DNA of 54,317 bases from Gemmatimonadaceae bacterium (GTDB lineage: Bacteria; Gemmatimonadota; Gemmatimonadetes; Gemmatimonadales; Gemmatimonadaceae), in the NCBI GenBank assembly GCA_020853635.1, contig JADYYN010000092.1, positions 1 through 54,317 of the forward strand. The letters are read 5' to 3'. The notes under the pieces were generated by a model that worked only from the letters and a program-made list of their open reading frames with translations, searched no databases and was not told the DNA's origin. Shown piece by piece: positions 16,677 to 25,613 of this stretch. Every line of letters begins with the position of its first letter. Position 1 is the first letter of the stretch. The position numbers were made by a program, and so were the translations under genes.

Positions 16677-16690
16677 CGCCGCACCCTCGG
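16651..16690. terminator. 16-bp hairpin spanning the GH15 stop codon, bidirectional terminator
   Basis: Arms 16651-16666 and 16675-16690 pair at all 16 positions with a single G-T wobble, around an 8-base loop. The GH15 stop (16674-16676) is inside it, and the convergent exported-protein gene ends 14 bases further on. It can fold on either strand, so it probably ends both transcripts. Confidence 0.65.
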
Positions 16691-16703
16691 TGCAAGCCGA
16701 GGA

Positions 16704-19700
16704 CTACGGCACGACCGTCGGCGCACCACCGATGTTGGGAATGCCCTTCTGCCGCAGCAGTGCGTTCAGCGTGTTCAAGTCGCCGCCCAGCAGGGATTCG
16801 ATCGCCGTGAGTTGTGTGCGAAGACGAGCGTTGAGCTCGGCCTGCACATCGATCTGTTGATCAGTCGGACGGAAGTCGTTGTTGGTGAGACCGCCGGCCA
16901 GGTAGCCGAGCTTCGCGAGTAGTTTCGCTTCCCAGCGCACGCCGTCCTGGCCTTGGCCGGTCTGGCGGAGATCCACCAGCTCCATCTCCGTTTCGACGAG
17001 CTTCGCTTCGAGCGCGGTGATCTCACGGAGCACGTCGGCGTCCGTGACGGTGGGACGGAGCGCAGCAAGCTGCACCCGCACGGCCTCGACGCGATGCACC
17101 GCCGCCGCGCCACGGTTGAGGTCGTCGCGAATGGCATTGGCGATCCGCGTCTGCTCGACGATGTCACCCTCGGTGCCACCGGTGTTCGGATCCTTGCGCA
17201 CGACGAGGTCGCGCGTCTGCTCACTAATGCCGACCTTGAGCGTGACCTTGTATGTGCCCGGCGGCATGAGCACCGAGACCTGTGTGACACCGGGCGCCTC
17301 GCGGCCAGCCGGGCCGACGGTGATGTATGGCGCGTACATCGGGCTGGTGCGCAGGCGCACTGCGGTGCTCGGCTCATCGCGGAGATCCCAGACGACGCGG
17401 TTGATGCCGGCCGTGTTGGTACCCGTCAAGGTCCGCACCAGTTTGCCGGCTGCATCGCGGATGGTCAGCTGCGGTGCCTGTGCCGCGGGTGCTTTCAGCC
17501 AGTAGTTGAGATATGCGCCGTAGCGCGGGTCCTCACCGCGCGTGGGATCGTCGTACGTCTGCGACGGTGCAGTAATGAAGCGGAAGCGGTACGCGGCGCG
17601 CGGATCGAACAAATGCGCCGCACTCGCGGTGACCTCGGGCGTGAGCTGCTGCAGCGGCGCGAGGTCGTCGAGGATGTAGAACCCTCGGCCATAGGTGGAG
17701 ATCACAAGATCGTTGAAATGTTCCTGCACCTGGATCCCTGAGACCGGCGCGGCCGGTAGATCGTTCTGCAGCGGGACCCAGTTGTCGCCGGCATCGAACG
17801 AGACGTAGATGCCGTTCTCGAGGCCGAGATAGAGCAGGCCGCGGCGCTTGGGGTCCTCGTGAATGACCTTCGCGTAGCTGAGGTTGTTGCGTGGCAGTCC
17901 GGAGGTGATCGCTTTCCACGTGCGTCCATAGTCAGTGGTGCGATAGACGAAGGGGTCGCGGTTGTTCACCTGATGAAAGTCGACCGTGAGATACGCCGTC
18001 GCCGCGTCGTACTTGGACGAAACGATGCTGCGCACCGAGCCCCACACCGGCAGTCCGGGGATGTTCTTCGTGAGGTTGGTCCAGGTGCGTCCGTCATCAC
18101 GCGTGAGTTGTACCAGCCCGTCATTGGTGCCGATCCAGATGGTGCCCTTCTCGCGCGGACTCTCGGTGATCGCGTACACCACACCCGCGTACTCGACACC
18201 GATGTTGTCGGGCGTGAGGCCGCCGGACGATCCCATGCGTGAGCGATCGTTGAGCGTGAGGTCCGGACTGATCACGTCCCAGCTCTGCCCGCCGTTGCGC
18301 GTGCGGTGCACGTGCTGACTCCCGACGTACACGGTGTTGTGGTCGTGCGGGGAGATGGTGAGTGGTGCGTCCCACACGAAACGATACTTCACGCCGGATG
18401 CGGGCCCGCGCGACTGGTCGGGCCACACCTCGACGGTGCGGAACATCCGCCGATCCTCCTCGTAGCGAACGACGATACCGCCGACCATGCCGGAGCCCGA
18501 CGCGGTGGACCAGACGATGTTCGGATCGACCGGATCCGGCGTCGCCCAACCCGACTCACCGCCACCGACCGCGTGCCACATGCCGCGCAGGATCTGGCCG
18601 CCAGCCAGCCGCGAGTTGCTCGGCCCGCGATACGTCGGTTCGTCCTGCTTGTTGCCGAGCACGTTGTACGGGATGTTGTTGTCCACCGTGACGTGGTAGA
18701 TCTGCGCGTTGCTCAACCGCTGACGGAACCAGGTCTTGCCGCGGTTCTGCGTGATGGAGAGGCCCTGGTCATGTGCAACGATCTGCCGATCGGCGTCGGT
18801 GGGGTCGATCCACATGTCGTGATGGTCGCCACCGGGTGCTTGTGCCCGCGGAATCGTGCTCAGTGTGCGTCCGCCGTCGATCGACTTCGCGAAAGAGGCA
18901 GTCAGGAAGTACGCCTCGTCTTCATCGTCCGGCGCGACGACCATGCGCGAGTAGTAATGTGCGCGACCCATCACATTGCGATCGCGCGAGATAAGCGCCC
19001 AACGCTGGCCGCCGTCTTCGGAGCGCCAGAGCTGGCCGCTCTCGGTCTCCTGCCCGTTCCAAGGCACACCATCGCCGGTCTCGATCATCACGTACACGCG
19101 CTGCGAGTTGGACGGCGACAGACCGAGTGCGACCTTGCCGTGCGGCTTCGTCGGAAGACCGTTCCCGCGCAACTTGGTCCACGTGACACCACCGTCGCGT
19201 GATGTGAACAGCCCGCTCCCGGGTCCACCGCTGGTGCGGCCCCAGGTGCGGATCTCGATCTGCCACATGCCGGCGAAGAGCACGCGCGGGTTGTTGGCGT
19301 CCATCGCGAGGTCCGAGCAGCCCGCGTTCTCGTCGGTGAAGAGCACGCGCGTCCATGTCGCACCGCCGTCCGCAGTGCGATACACGCCGCGTTCCTGCTG
19401 CGGACCGTACGCGTGGCCGAGTGCGCACGCGAGCACCACGTCGGGGTTGGTCGGATGGATGACGATGCGCGCGATGCGTGCGGTCTTCTCCAAGCCCATC
19501 AACGTCCACGACTCGCCACCGTCCGTGGATTTGTAGATGCCTTGGCCCACGCTGATGTGCGAGCGGATGTGCGCCTCGCCGGTGCCCGCCCACACGACGT
19601 TCTTGTCGCTGCGTGCCACGGCGAGTGCGCCGATGGACTGCACCGGATGTGCGTCGAACGTCGGACGCCAGTTCACACCGCCGTCGGTGGTCTTCCAGAC

Positions 19701-19913
19701 CCCACCACTGGCCGAGCCGACGAAGTAGGTGAGCGGATCGCCCACCACGCCGGCCGCTGAGGTGAATCGGTTGCCCTCGGGGCCGATGTTGCGCCAGTGG
19801 AGTGCGCTCCATTGGTCGGCGGCGAAGCGGGCAGGCGCGGCCGGCGTCTGCGCCGCGAGAGGAAACGTCGCCGCGAGCGCTGCGACTGTGAGCAGAAAAG
19901 TATGAGCGCGCAT
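16704..19913 (-). CDS. secreted sortilin/BNR-repeat beta-propeller protein
   Basis: 1069 residues with a Sec signal peptide (MRAHTFLLTVAALAATFPLA). The body to about residue 700 is a series of BNR/Asp-box propeller blades of the form SxDGGxxW: KTTDGGVNW, KSTDGGESW, RTADGGATW, TSRDGGVTW, RSEDGGQRW, RNGGQSW, RTTDYGRTW. This is the sortilin (VPS10)-like propeller common in Gemmatimonadota. A FlgD-like Ig strand region (ELVRTLTG-type, here KLVRTLTGTNTAGINRVVW) and a helical C-terminal domain follow. Often annotated as glycosyl hydrolase, but no catalytic site is evident; binding to peptides or polymers is as likely. Confidence 0.88.
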   Translation of the reverse strand: MRAHTFLLTVAALAATFPLAAQTPAAPARFAADQWSALHWRNIGPEGNRFTSAAGVVGDPLTYFVGSASGGVWKTTDGGVNWRPTFDAHPVQSIGALAVARSDKNVVWAGTGEAHIRSHISVGQGIYKSTDGGESWTLMGLEKTARIARIVIHPTNPDVVLACALGHAYGPQQERGVYRTADGGATWTRVLFTDENAGCSDLAMDANNPRVLFAGMWQIEIRTWGRTSGGPGSGLFTSRDGGVTWTKLRGNGLPTKPHGKVALGLSPSNSQRVYVMIETGDGVPWNGQETESGQLWRSEDGGQRWALISRDRNVMGRAHYYSRMVVAPDDEDEAYFLTASFAKSIDGGRTLSTIPRAQAPGGDHHDMWIDPTDADRQIVAHDQGLSITQNRGKTWFRQRLSNAQIYHVTVDNNIPYNVLGNKQDEPTYRGPSNSRLAGGQILRGMWHAVGGGESGWATPDPVDPNIVWSTASGSGMVGGIVVRYEEDRRMFRTVEVWPDQSRGPASGVKYRFVWDAPLTISPHDHNTVYVGSQHVHRTRNGGQSWDVISPDLTLNDRSRMGSSGGLTPDNIGVEYAGVVYAITESPREKGTIWIGTNDGLVQLTRDDGRTWTNLTKNIPGLPVWGSVRSIVSSKYDAATAYLTVDFHQVNNRDPFVYRTTDYGRTWKAITSGLPRNNLSYAKVIHEDPKRRGLLYLGLENGIYVSFDAGDNWVPLQNDLPAAPVSGIQVQEHFNDLVISTYGRGFYILDDLAPLQQLTPEVTASAAHLFDPRAAYRFRFITAPSQTYDDPTRGEDPRYGAYLNYWLKAPAAQAPQLTIRDAAGKLVRTLTGTNTAGINRVVWDLRDEPSTAVRLRTSPMYAPYITVGPAGREAPGVTQVSVLMPPGTYKVTLKVGISEQTRDLVVRKDPNTGGTEGDIVEQTRIANAIRDDLNRGAAAVHRVEAVRVQLAALRPTVTDADVLREITALEAKLVETEMELVDLRQTGQGQDGVRWEAKLLAKLGYLAGGLTNNDFRPTDQQIDVQAELNARLRTQLTAIESLLGGDLNTLNALLRQKGIPNIGGAPTVVP

Positions 19914-19955
19914 CTGGGGGTCCCGGTGGGGGTGCGCCCAGATTGTAGCCCCAAC

Positions 19956-21722
19956 CTAGGGTGTAGGGAAAGGACGCTCCGCAGCGCGCTCATCGATCCA
20001 GCGCGTGACCTCTCGGCGCAGCAATGGCAGCGGCAGGGCGCCGTGCTTCAACACGGCCTCGTGGACCGCGCGGATGTCGAACCGTGTGCCCAGTCGCGTC
20101 TCCGCCTGTTTGCGCAGCGCTGAGATCTCCAGCTCACCCATTGTGTACGCCAAACCCTGCCCGGGTTCGGTGATGTGCCGGTCGATCTCTGCCGTGACCG
20201 CCTCGACGGTCATGCCGGTGTTCTCGGCCATGTACGCGATCGCACGCTCGCGGGTCCAGCCGAGTGCGTGCATGCCGGTGTCGACGACCAAGCGACACGC
20301 GCGCCAGATCTGGTAGCTCCACATGCCGAACCGATCGTACGGGTCAGCGTAGAGTCCGACGTCGAGTCCGAGCTTCTCTGCGTAGAGACCCCAGCCCTCG
20401 ACGTACACCGTCACGCCGGCGCTGCGCCGGACCTGGGAGAGTTCCTCGCGTTCCTGCGTGAGCATGATCTGCAGGTGGTGACCGGGCACGCCCTCGTGGA
20501 AGGCGAGTGCGCGTGCCGCCCACGTGGGGCGCGAGGGCAGCATGGACGTATTGATGTTCACCCAGCCAGCGCGTGTGCCGTTGGCGTCGCCGCGGTCGTA
20601 GTAGCCCGCCGACTGGCGCGGCGCGACGTGCGCGGGCATCGCGCGGATGCCGTACGGTGTGCGGGGGAGGCGGGAGAACAATCGCGGCAGATTGCCGTCC
20701 ATCTCCTTCGCGGCGAGCGAGACATGTGCGAGGTACGCCGCGTCGGTGGCGACCGTGAAGCGCGGAGCGGTTCGCAGGAAGTCCACGAACGCTGCGTGGT
20801 CGCCGGCGAAGCCGACTTCGGCGCGGATGGCATCCATCTCCTTGCGGATGGTCGTGACAAGGTCCGCGCCGATGCGATGCACTGCTGCAGGCGTCAGATC
20901 GAGCGTCGTGTACATGCGCACGCGATGTGCGTAGTACGCGCTGCCATCGGGCAGTCCGTCCGCGCCGAGTGTGCGACGCGCGGCCGGGATGTACTCCTCG
21001 GCGAGGAACTTGGCGAAGGTGCGGAAGCCGGCGATCGCGCCGTCACGTACAGCGGCGAGACCTTCGCGGCGCAGTCGGGTGCGATCTGCTTCGGTGATCG
21101 CGGCAGGGAATCGATCGAACGGGCGCGCGAAGGCGCTCATGCTGGGGTCGTCCGTCACGTGCATCGCTGCCGTGCGGTCATAGCCCTCGAGCACGGCGCG
21201 CGGCATCGTCATGCCGGTGCGGATGCCTTCGCGGAGGAGTCTGATCTGTTCGTCGACCTGTGCGGGGAAGCCGCGCATGCGCGCGATGTAGCGCTCGTAG
21301 TCTGCGACGGATTCAAAGCGCGCCGACTCGGGGAGACCGGCGAAGTTGAAATGGAATCCGGAACGACTGCCGAGCGGGAGGAGATAGCCGCGGAACCGGA
21401 GTTCGTTGATGCGGTCGCGGAGTTGCAGCGCGATGATCTCGGCGTCGAGCGAGTCGTCGTGCGAGAAGGCGCGGCGATCGAACGCGGCGAGCTGTTCCTG
21501 CACCGTGAGCAACGCGCGGTGTTCGATGTCGAAGTCGCTGGGGACACGCGTCTGGATGGTATCGACGGCGCGCAACTCGGCGAGCACGGGCTGGAGCGGA
21601 GAGCGGCGGGGGGCTGCGGTGGCTGCCGGCTGCGCGCTGGCAACGACGCTGCAGCACATCGCGAGTGCGGCGAGCAGCAGGCTCGCTGCACGTGGGACCG
21701 GCCGACGAAGCGGAGTGGGCAT
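19956..21722 (-). CDS. secreted DUF885 protein (putative metallo-carboxypeptidase-like)
   Basis: 588 residues with a signal peptide (residues 1-32, ending VVASAQP). The DUF885 hallmark FHEGVPGHHLQIML (HExxxxHH, predicted zinc-binding) is present, followed by YVEGWGLYAEKLG, which supplies the downstream Glu, and ENTGMTVEAVTAEIDRH. The family is mostly helical, exported and thought to be peptidases of oligopeptides, but few members are tested. Full length. Transcribed toward the sortilin-like gene 42 bases downstream; the two may be co-transcribed. Confidence 0.88.
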   Translation of the reverse strand: MPTPLRRPVPRAASLLLAALAMCCSVVASAQPAATAAPRRSPLQPVLAELRAVDTIQTRVPSDFDIEHRALLTVQEQLAAFDRRAFSHDDSLDAEIIALQLRDRINELRFRGYLLPLGSRSGFHFNFAGLPESARFESVADYERYIARMRGFPAQVDEQIRLLREGIRTGMTMPRAVLEGYDRTAAMHVTDDPSMSAFARPFDRFPAAITEADRTRLRREGLAAVRDGAIAGFRTFAKFLAEEYIPAARRTLGADGLPDGSAYYAHRVRMYTTLDLTPAAVHRIGADLVTTIRKEMDAIRAEVGFAGDHAAFVDFLRTAPRFTVATDAAYLAHVSLAAKEMDGNLPRLFSRLPRTPYGIRAMPAHVAPRQSAGYYDRGDANGTRAGWVNINTSMLPSRPTWAARALAFHEGVPGHHLQIMLTQEREELSQVRRSAGVTVYVEGWGLYAEKLGLDVGLYADPYDRFGMWSYQIWRACRLVVDTGMHALGWTRERAIAYMAENTGMTVEAVTAEIDRHITEPGQGLAYTMGELEISALRKQAETRLGTRFDIRAVHEAVLKHGALPLPLLRREVTRWIDERAAERPFPTP

Positions 21723-21806
21723 GGGGAGAAGTTCCGGCGCCGCGGGGAGAAGTCAAGCGCGCGGCCGCGGAGTCGCGCGGCGCTCGGGATTCTCGCAGTT
21801 TATGGC

Positions 21807-22271
21807 ATGGACAACATCTTCGACCGGCGCGTCACGGACGCGCATATCGCCCGCATCAATCGACTCCGCGCTGACACGAAGCCCCTGTGGGGCAAGATGA
21901 ACGCCGCGCAGATGCTCGCCCACGTGGCCAAGCCGTACGAGATGGTCTGCGACCCGGACTACGCGCACACGCACAAGCGGCCGCCGGCAGTGATGCGGTT
22001 CCTGCTCAAGACGTTCCTCAAGCCGATCGTCGTCGGCGAGAAGCCGTACGCGAAGAACTCGCGCACCGCGCCGGAGTTCATCGTGGCGGACGAGCGCGAC
22101 ATCGACGTCGAACGTCGGCAGTTGATCGCGTACATCAACCAGGTGCAGGCGTGGGGTGCGTCGCACTTCGACGGAAAGGACAACCACAGCTTCGGGGTGA
22201 TGACGGCGCAGGAGTGGAACAACCTGTTCGCCAAACATCTCGAACATCATCTGACGCAGTTCGGGGTGTAG
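21807..22271 (+). CDS. DUF1569 (DinB-like fold) protein
   Basis: 154 residues starting MDNIFDRRVTDAHIARINRL. The stretch GKMNAAQMLAHVAKPYEM carries the helix and His seen at the start of DUF1569/DinB-like four-helix bundles (xMNxxQMLxHxA), and HFDGKDNHSFGVMTAQEWNNLFAKHLEHHL near the end supplies the second His cluster, so a metal site is likely. Function unknown. The upstream frame is open without homology; this start is the first ATG in the homologous region. Confidence 0.82.
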   Translation: MDNIFDRRVTDAHIARINRLRADTKPLWGKMNAAQMLAHVAKPYEMVCDPDYAHTHKRPPAVMRFLLKTFLKPIVVGEKPYAKNSRTAPEFIVADERDIDVERRQLIAYINQVQAWGASHFDGKDNHSFGVMTAQEWNNLFAKHLEHHLTQFGV

Positions 22272-22285
22272 CGGCAGGGTGGCCC

Positions 22286-22314
22286 TTGACGCCACAGGGT
22301 TCGCGTCATAACGT
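22286..22314 (+). promoter_or_regulatory. candidate promoter of the arsR-AHSA1 operon
   Basis: TTGACG at 22286-22291 is a near-consensus -35 box. TAACGT at 22309-22314 lies 17 bases further and is a weak -10 (CATAAC at 22307 with a 15-base spacer is an alternative). Either would start transcription within or just before the coding region, giving a leaderless or near-leaderless transcript. Confidence 0.4.
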
Positions 22315-22332
22315 ACAACCACATGGTTGCAC
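22313..22332. promoter_or_regulatory. palindrome over the arsR start codon, candidate autoregulatory operator
   Basis: CAACCA-CA-TGGTTG at 22316-22329 is a perfect 6-bp dyad with a 2-base centre. It extends to GTACAACC...GGTTGCAC (22313-22332) with one mismatched pair. The ATG of the ArsR gene (22323-22325) is inside it. ArsR repressors usually bind 12-2-12-type dyads at their own promoters, so binding here would block its own operon. Confidence 0.6.
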
Positions 22333-22676
22333 GTTCTCCCCTCTCCGACGCGGAGCTCGACCGCCTGTTCCGCGCCCTCGCCGACAGCACCCGGCGCGAC
22401 ATCGTCGCGCGGGTGATGGCGGGAGAGCAGGCGTCCGTCTCGGTGCTCGCCTCGCGGTACGACATGTCGTTCGCCGCCGTACAGAAGCATGTGGCGGTCT
22501 TGGAGGAGGCGGGACTGGTGACCAAACACTCGCAGGGCCGCGAGCGCATCGTGCGCGGCAACCCGGAGCAACTCGCGCGCGCGCGGGAGCTCCTGCTCCA
22601 ACTCGAACATCTCTGGGTCGAGCGCTTCAGTCAGCTCGATGCCATCCTCGCCGAACCCCGTCGTCCCAAGAGGTAG
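22323..22676 (+). CDS. ArsR-family regulator of the AHSA1-linked type
   Basis: 117 residues with the ArsR winged helix: LFRALADSTRRDIVARVM, then YDMSFAAVQKHVAVLEEAGLV and the wing KHSQGRERIVRGNP. No Cys pair for metal binding is present (the ELCVCDLC motif of metal sensors is absent), so it belongs to the non-metal branch that is usually paired with an AHSA1/SRPBCC gene, as it is here. The downstream gene starts 2 bases after the stop. Confidence 0.9.
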   Translation: MVARSPLSDAELDRLFRALADSTRRDIVARVMAGEQASVSVLASRYDMSFAAVQKHVAVLEEAGLVTKHSQGRERIVRGNPEQLARARELLLQLEHLWVERFSQLDAILAEPRRPKR

Positions 22677-22678
22677 TC

Positions 22679-23656
22679 ATGCCGATCACGTCCGTCACAT
22701 CCGATCCCGCTGCGTTCACGCTCACCGTCGTCGCCGACTACCCCGTCCCGGTGGAGCGTCTCTGGGACGCCTACGCCGATCCGCGTCAGCTCGAGCGCTT
22801 CTGGGGGCCGGTGGAGTGGCCGGCGAAGTTCACGCGGCACGACATGGCCGTGGGCGGCTACTCGCACTACTACATGACGGGTCCCGACGGCACCCAGTCC
22901 CGCGGTTGGTTCCGCTTCCTCGCAGTGGAGCCGAACAAGCGCTTCGAAGTCGAAGACGGCTTCGCTGACGAGACCGGCGCACCGAACACGCAGATGCCGA
23001 GCATGCGCATGGTGTTCACGTTCGAGAAGACCACCAACGGATCGCGCATGACGAACGTCACGCAGTTCCCGAGCCTCGAGTCGATGGAACAGCTCGTGAA
23101 GATGGGCATGATGGAAGGCATGAAGTCCGCGATGGGGCAGATCGACGCGCTGCTCGCCGATCTCAAGTCGTTCGCGAGCGATCGCACGACCGAAGCCCAG
23201 CTGCTCTCCGACACGCAGGTGCGCGTGAGCCGCGTGGTGCGTGGTACGGTGGAGCAGGTCTGGCGCGCGCATCATGATGCCGCCCTCATGCAGCGCTGGC
23301 TGCTCGGCCCCGACGGATGGACGATGCCCGTGTGCAACGTCGCGAAGAAGGTCGGCGACTCGTACCGCTACGAGTGGGAGGCGGACGACAAGTCGCAGCG
23401 GTTCGGATTCGAGGGCGAACTGCTGGAGAGCGCCGCGCCGTATCGTGCCGTGACCTCCGAGCGCATGATCGGCATGGAAGGCCCCGGTACGCGCAACGAA
23501 CTCACGTTGGTGGCGGTGAAGGGGGGCACGCTCATCAGCATCCTCATCACGTATCCGACCAAGGAGCTGCGCGACATGATCCTCGGCACGGGCATGACGA
23601 CGGGGATGGAGACCAGCTATGCGCGGTTGGAACGCGAGGTGCTGGCTGCCGCGTGA
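22679..23656 (+). CDS. tandem AHSA1/SRPBCC-domain protein
   Basis: 325 residues with two START-like domains: residues ~12-155 (VVADYPVPVERLWDAYADPR, FWGPVEWPAKFT, EQLVKMGMMEGMKSAMGQID) and ~175-325 (VRVSRVVRGTVEQVWRAHHD, MQRWLLGPDGW, ETSYARLEREVL). Each is of the Aha1-C-terminal-like type that forms a hydrophobic ligand pocket; the fusion of two is a known variant. The start at 22679, two bases after the arsR stop, defines the operon. The ligand is unknown; the ArsR partner probably responds to the same compound. Confidence 0.88.
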   Translation: MPITSVTSDPAAFTLTVVADYPVPVERLWDAYADPRQLERFWGPVEWPAKFTRHDMAVGGYSHYYMTGPDGTQSRGWFRFLAVEPNKRFEVEDGFADETGAPNTQMPSMRMVFTFEKTTNGSRMTNVTQFPSLESMEQLVKMGMMEGMKSAMGQIDALLADLKSFASDRTTEAQLLSDTQVRVSRVVRGTVEQVWRAHHDAALMQRWLLGPDGWTMPVCNVAKKVGDSYRYEWEADDKSQRFGFEGELLESAAPYRAVTSERMIGMEGPGTRNELTLVAVKGGTLISILITYPTKELRDMILGTGMTTGMETSYARLEREVLAAA

Positions 23657-23662
23657 ATCGCC

Positions 23663-24481
23663 CTACGGGCGGATAGTGACTTTGCGCGACGGCGCCTTGC
23701 TCTTTGCGGGCGCCTCGCGCAGCCAATACACGATCAGACCGCACGGCGACTGCTCTTCCTTCGGCCACGCGAAGCGCTGGTACACGTCGGGGACGTCCCG
23801 GTAGTGTTGGTAGTACTCGATGGCGATCACATCGCGCGTCACGAGCAGGCCCTCGGGGATCTTTTTCACGTTACCGTTGAACATCGGATCGTGACCGTTG
23901 TACAGCCAGCGCAGACAGCGACTGGGTGCCACGCCCGGACGCCAGTCGAGTCCATCCGGCGTCATCATCGGCACCCGCCGCAATCCGGGCATCCCGTCGA
24001 ACATGTCCGCCCATGCGTCGGGCCGCAGACTGCGGATCTCGCCCGCGTCACGGAACAACCCACCGCCAGCGCGCCGGCGGCACTCGAAGCCGGCAATCGT
24101 CGTGGGTGCACATTCGTTGCGATCGGTGATGCGGACCTCGGCGAGCAGCTGCGGCATCCGGGTGAGTGCCACACGGAGGTCGGTCCACGCCTGCTCCGTG
24201 ATGGTGACGTTGGTCTCGAACGGGCGATAGCCGATCAAACGGACTCGCACCCGCTGTTTCCCGCGCAGTCCGGTGCCGAGGTGGAACGTCCCGTTGGAAT
24301 CGGACCGTACGCGCTCCAGGCCATTGCCGAGGATGATCTCGGCGTCGACGAGTGCCCGTTGGGCGGAGTCGAGCACCACGCCGCGCACGCCTTGTGCGGA
24401 GAGCTCGGCGGCCGTTGCGGCCAACGAGCCGAGCGCAAGCACGAACCACGCGATGCGAGCGAGTGATGAGCGTCGAGCCAT
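23663..24481 (-). CDS. exported carboxypeptidase-regulatory-like domain protein
   Basis: 272 residues with a signal peptide (SSLARIAWFVLALGSLAATA, cleavage before ELSAQ). Next is a carboxypeptidase-regulatory-like beta domain (GVRGVVLDSAQRALVDAEII, SDSNGTFHLGTGLRGKQRVR), the type found at the N-terminus of TonB receptors. The remainder (SLRPDAWADMFDGMPGLRRV, RCLRWLYNGHDPMFNG, WPKEEQSPCGLIVYWLRE) resembles a plug-like module without a barrel. Four Cys could pair. Function unknown. A decayed paralogue lies at 30063-30384. Confidence 0.75.
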   Translation of the reverse strand: MARRSSLARIAWFVLALGSLAATAAELSAQGVRGVVLDSAQRALVDAEIILGNGLERVRSDSNGTFHLGTGLRGKQRVRVRLIGYRPFETNVTITEQAWTDLRVALTRMPQLLAEVRITDRNECAPTTIAGFECRRRAGGGLFRDAGEIRSLRPDAWADMFDGMPGLRRVPMMTPDGLDWRPGVAPSRCLRWLYNGHDPMFNGNVKKIPEGLLVTRDVIAIEYYQHYRDVPDVYQRFAWPKEEQSPCGLIVYWLREAPAKSKAPSRKVTIRP

Positions 24482-24605
24482 GGGCACCTGCGCCGCAGGG
24501 AGTCGGTGAAGTCGATCGCCACCGGGGATATTAGCCTCCGGACCCGCACGCCGCGTATCTTGTGGACTCGCGTCGCCACGCTGCTCTATCCGTCCGGATG
24601 CCCGC

Positions 24606-25400
24606 ATGAAGATATACTCCTGGAACGTCAACGGCCTCCGCGCCGTCATCAAGAAGGGTGACTTCGCGAAGTTCATCACCAAGCACAAACCCGACATCCT
24701 CTGCCTGCAGGAGACCAAGGCGGAGCGTGAACAGGTGGTGGTGGACCTGCCGGACTACGAGGAGTACTGGAACTCGGCGACCACTAAAGGCTACTCCGGC
24801 ACGGCGATCTTCACGCGCCAGAAGCCGATCGCGGTGACGAACGGATTCACCAAAGCGGTCGCGAAGAAGTATCCGCAGGTAGATAAGGTGGGGAACGACG
24901 CCGCCGACGAGGGCCGCGTGATCACCGCGGAGTACGCGAAGTTCTATGTGGTCACGGTGTACACGCCCAACGCCAAGGACGATCTCAGTCGGCTCCCACT
25001 GCGCGAGAAGCAGTGGGATCCGGCCTTCCTCGCGCACTGCAAGGCGCTCGAGAAGAAGAAGCCGGTGATCTTCTGCGGCGACCTCAATGTCGCGCACACG
25101 GAGCTGGACCTCTCGAATCCCAAGCCGAACGTGGGCAACAAGGGGTTCACCGACGAGGCGCGCGCTGGATTCCAGGCTTTCATCGACGCGGGCTTCGTCG
25201 ACACGTTCCGGATCTTCACCCAAGGTAACGGCCACTATTCCTGGTGGAGCCAGCGGGCCAACTGCCGCGCCCGGAACATTGGTTGGCGGATCGACTATGT
25301 GCTGGTCTCGAAAGCCCTGGCCAAGCAGGTCAAGGCGGCCGCCATCCATGCGGACGTGATGGGCAGCGACCACTGCCCGGTGAGCATCACGCTCAAGTAG
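24606..25400 (+). CDS. xth: exodeoxyribonuclease III / AP endonuclease
   Basis: 264 residues, full length for the ExoA/XthA branch of the EEP superfamily. The motifs are complete: YSWNVNGLRA (Asn), LCLQETKA (metal-binding Glu), YSGTAIFTR, CGDLNVAHTELDL (Asp and Asn), WRIDYVLVS and the catalytic GSDHCPV. It cleaves DNA at abasic sites and removes 3' blocks in base-excision repair. Cytoplasmic. Divergent from the exported regulatory-like gene with a 124-base shared upstream region where no other gene is visible. Confidence 0.95.
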   Translation: MKIYSWNVNGLRAVIKKGDFAKFITKHKPDILCLQETKAEREQVVVDLPDYEEYWNSATTKGYSGTAIFTRQKPIAVTNGFTKAVAKKYPQVDKVGNDAADEGRVITAEYAKFYVVTVYTPNAKDDLSRLPLREKQWDPAFLAHCKALEKKKPVIFCGDLNVAHTELDLSNPKPNVGNKGFTDEARAGFQAFIDAGFVDTFRIFTQGNGHYSWWSQRANCRARNIGWRIDYVLVSKALAKQVKAAAIHADVMGSDHCPVSITLK

Positions 25401-25479
25401 GCGCGCCGCGGGCGCTCCAGCTCGCGCTGCGGGGGTGCGCCCGAGCCGTTCGGCCGGCGTTTCCGCCCACCCGCAACGT

Positions 25480-25511
25480 TTGCCGCCCCCCGTCCGTTAC
25501 CCCCATACTAT
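25480..25511 (+). promoter_or_regulatory. weak candidate promoter upstream of the tandem amidohydrolase gene
   Basis: TTGCCG at 25480-25485 and CATACT at 25504-25509 (18-base spacer) lie in the 213-base non-coding gap before the GTG start at 25614. CATACTATAG is one of the few AT-rich spots in a very GC-rich region, which is the main argument. No other feature is visible in the gap. Confidence 0.3.
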
Positions 25512-25613
25512 AGAAGCGCCGCCCCCGGCGCTTTCTTGGCGTGCAGGCGCCCCGCCTTTCCGAATCACCCGATGGCCTTCCTGCGACCCAGGCCGTCCCG
25601 CACGGAGTACCTC

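Noticed and set aside
21723..21806. Upstream extension of the DUF1569 gene through the DUF885 gene
   Set aside because: The frame is open but is only antisense to DUF885; homology begins at ATG 21807.
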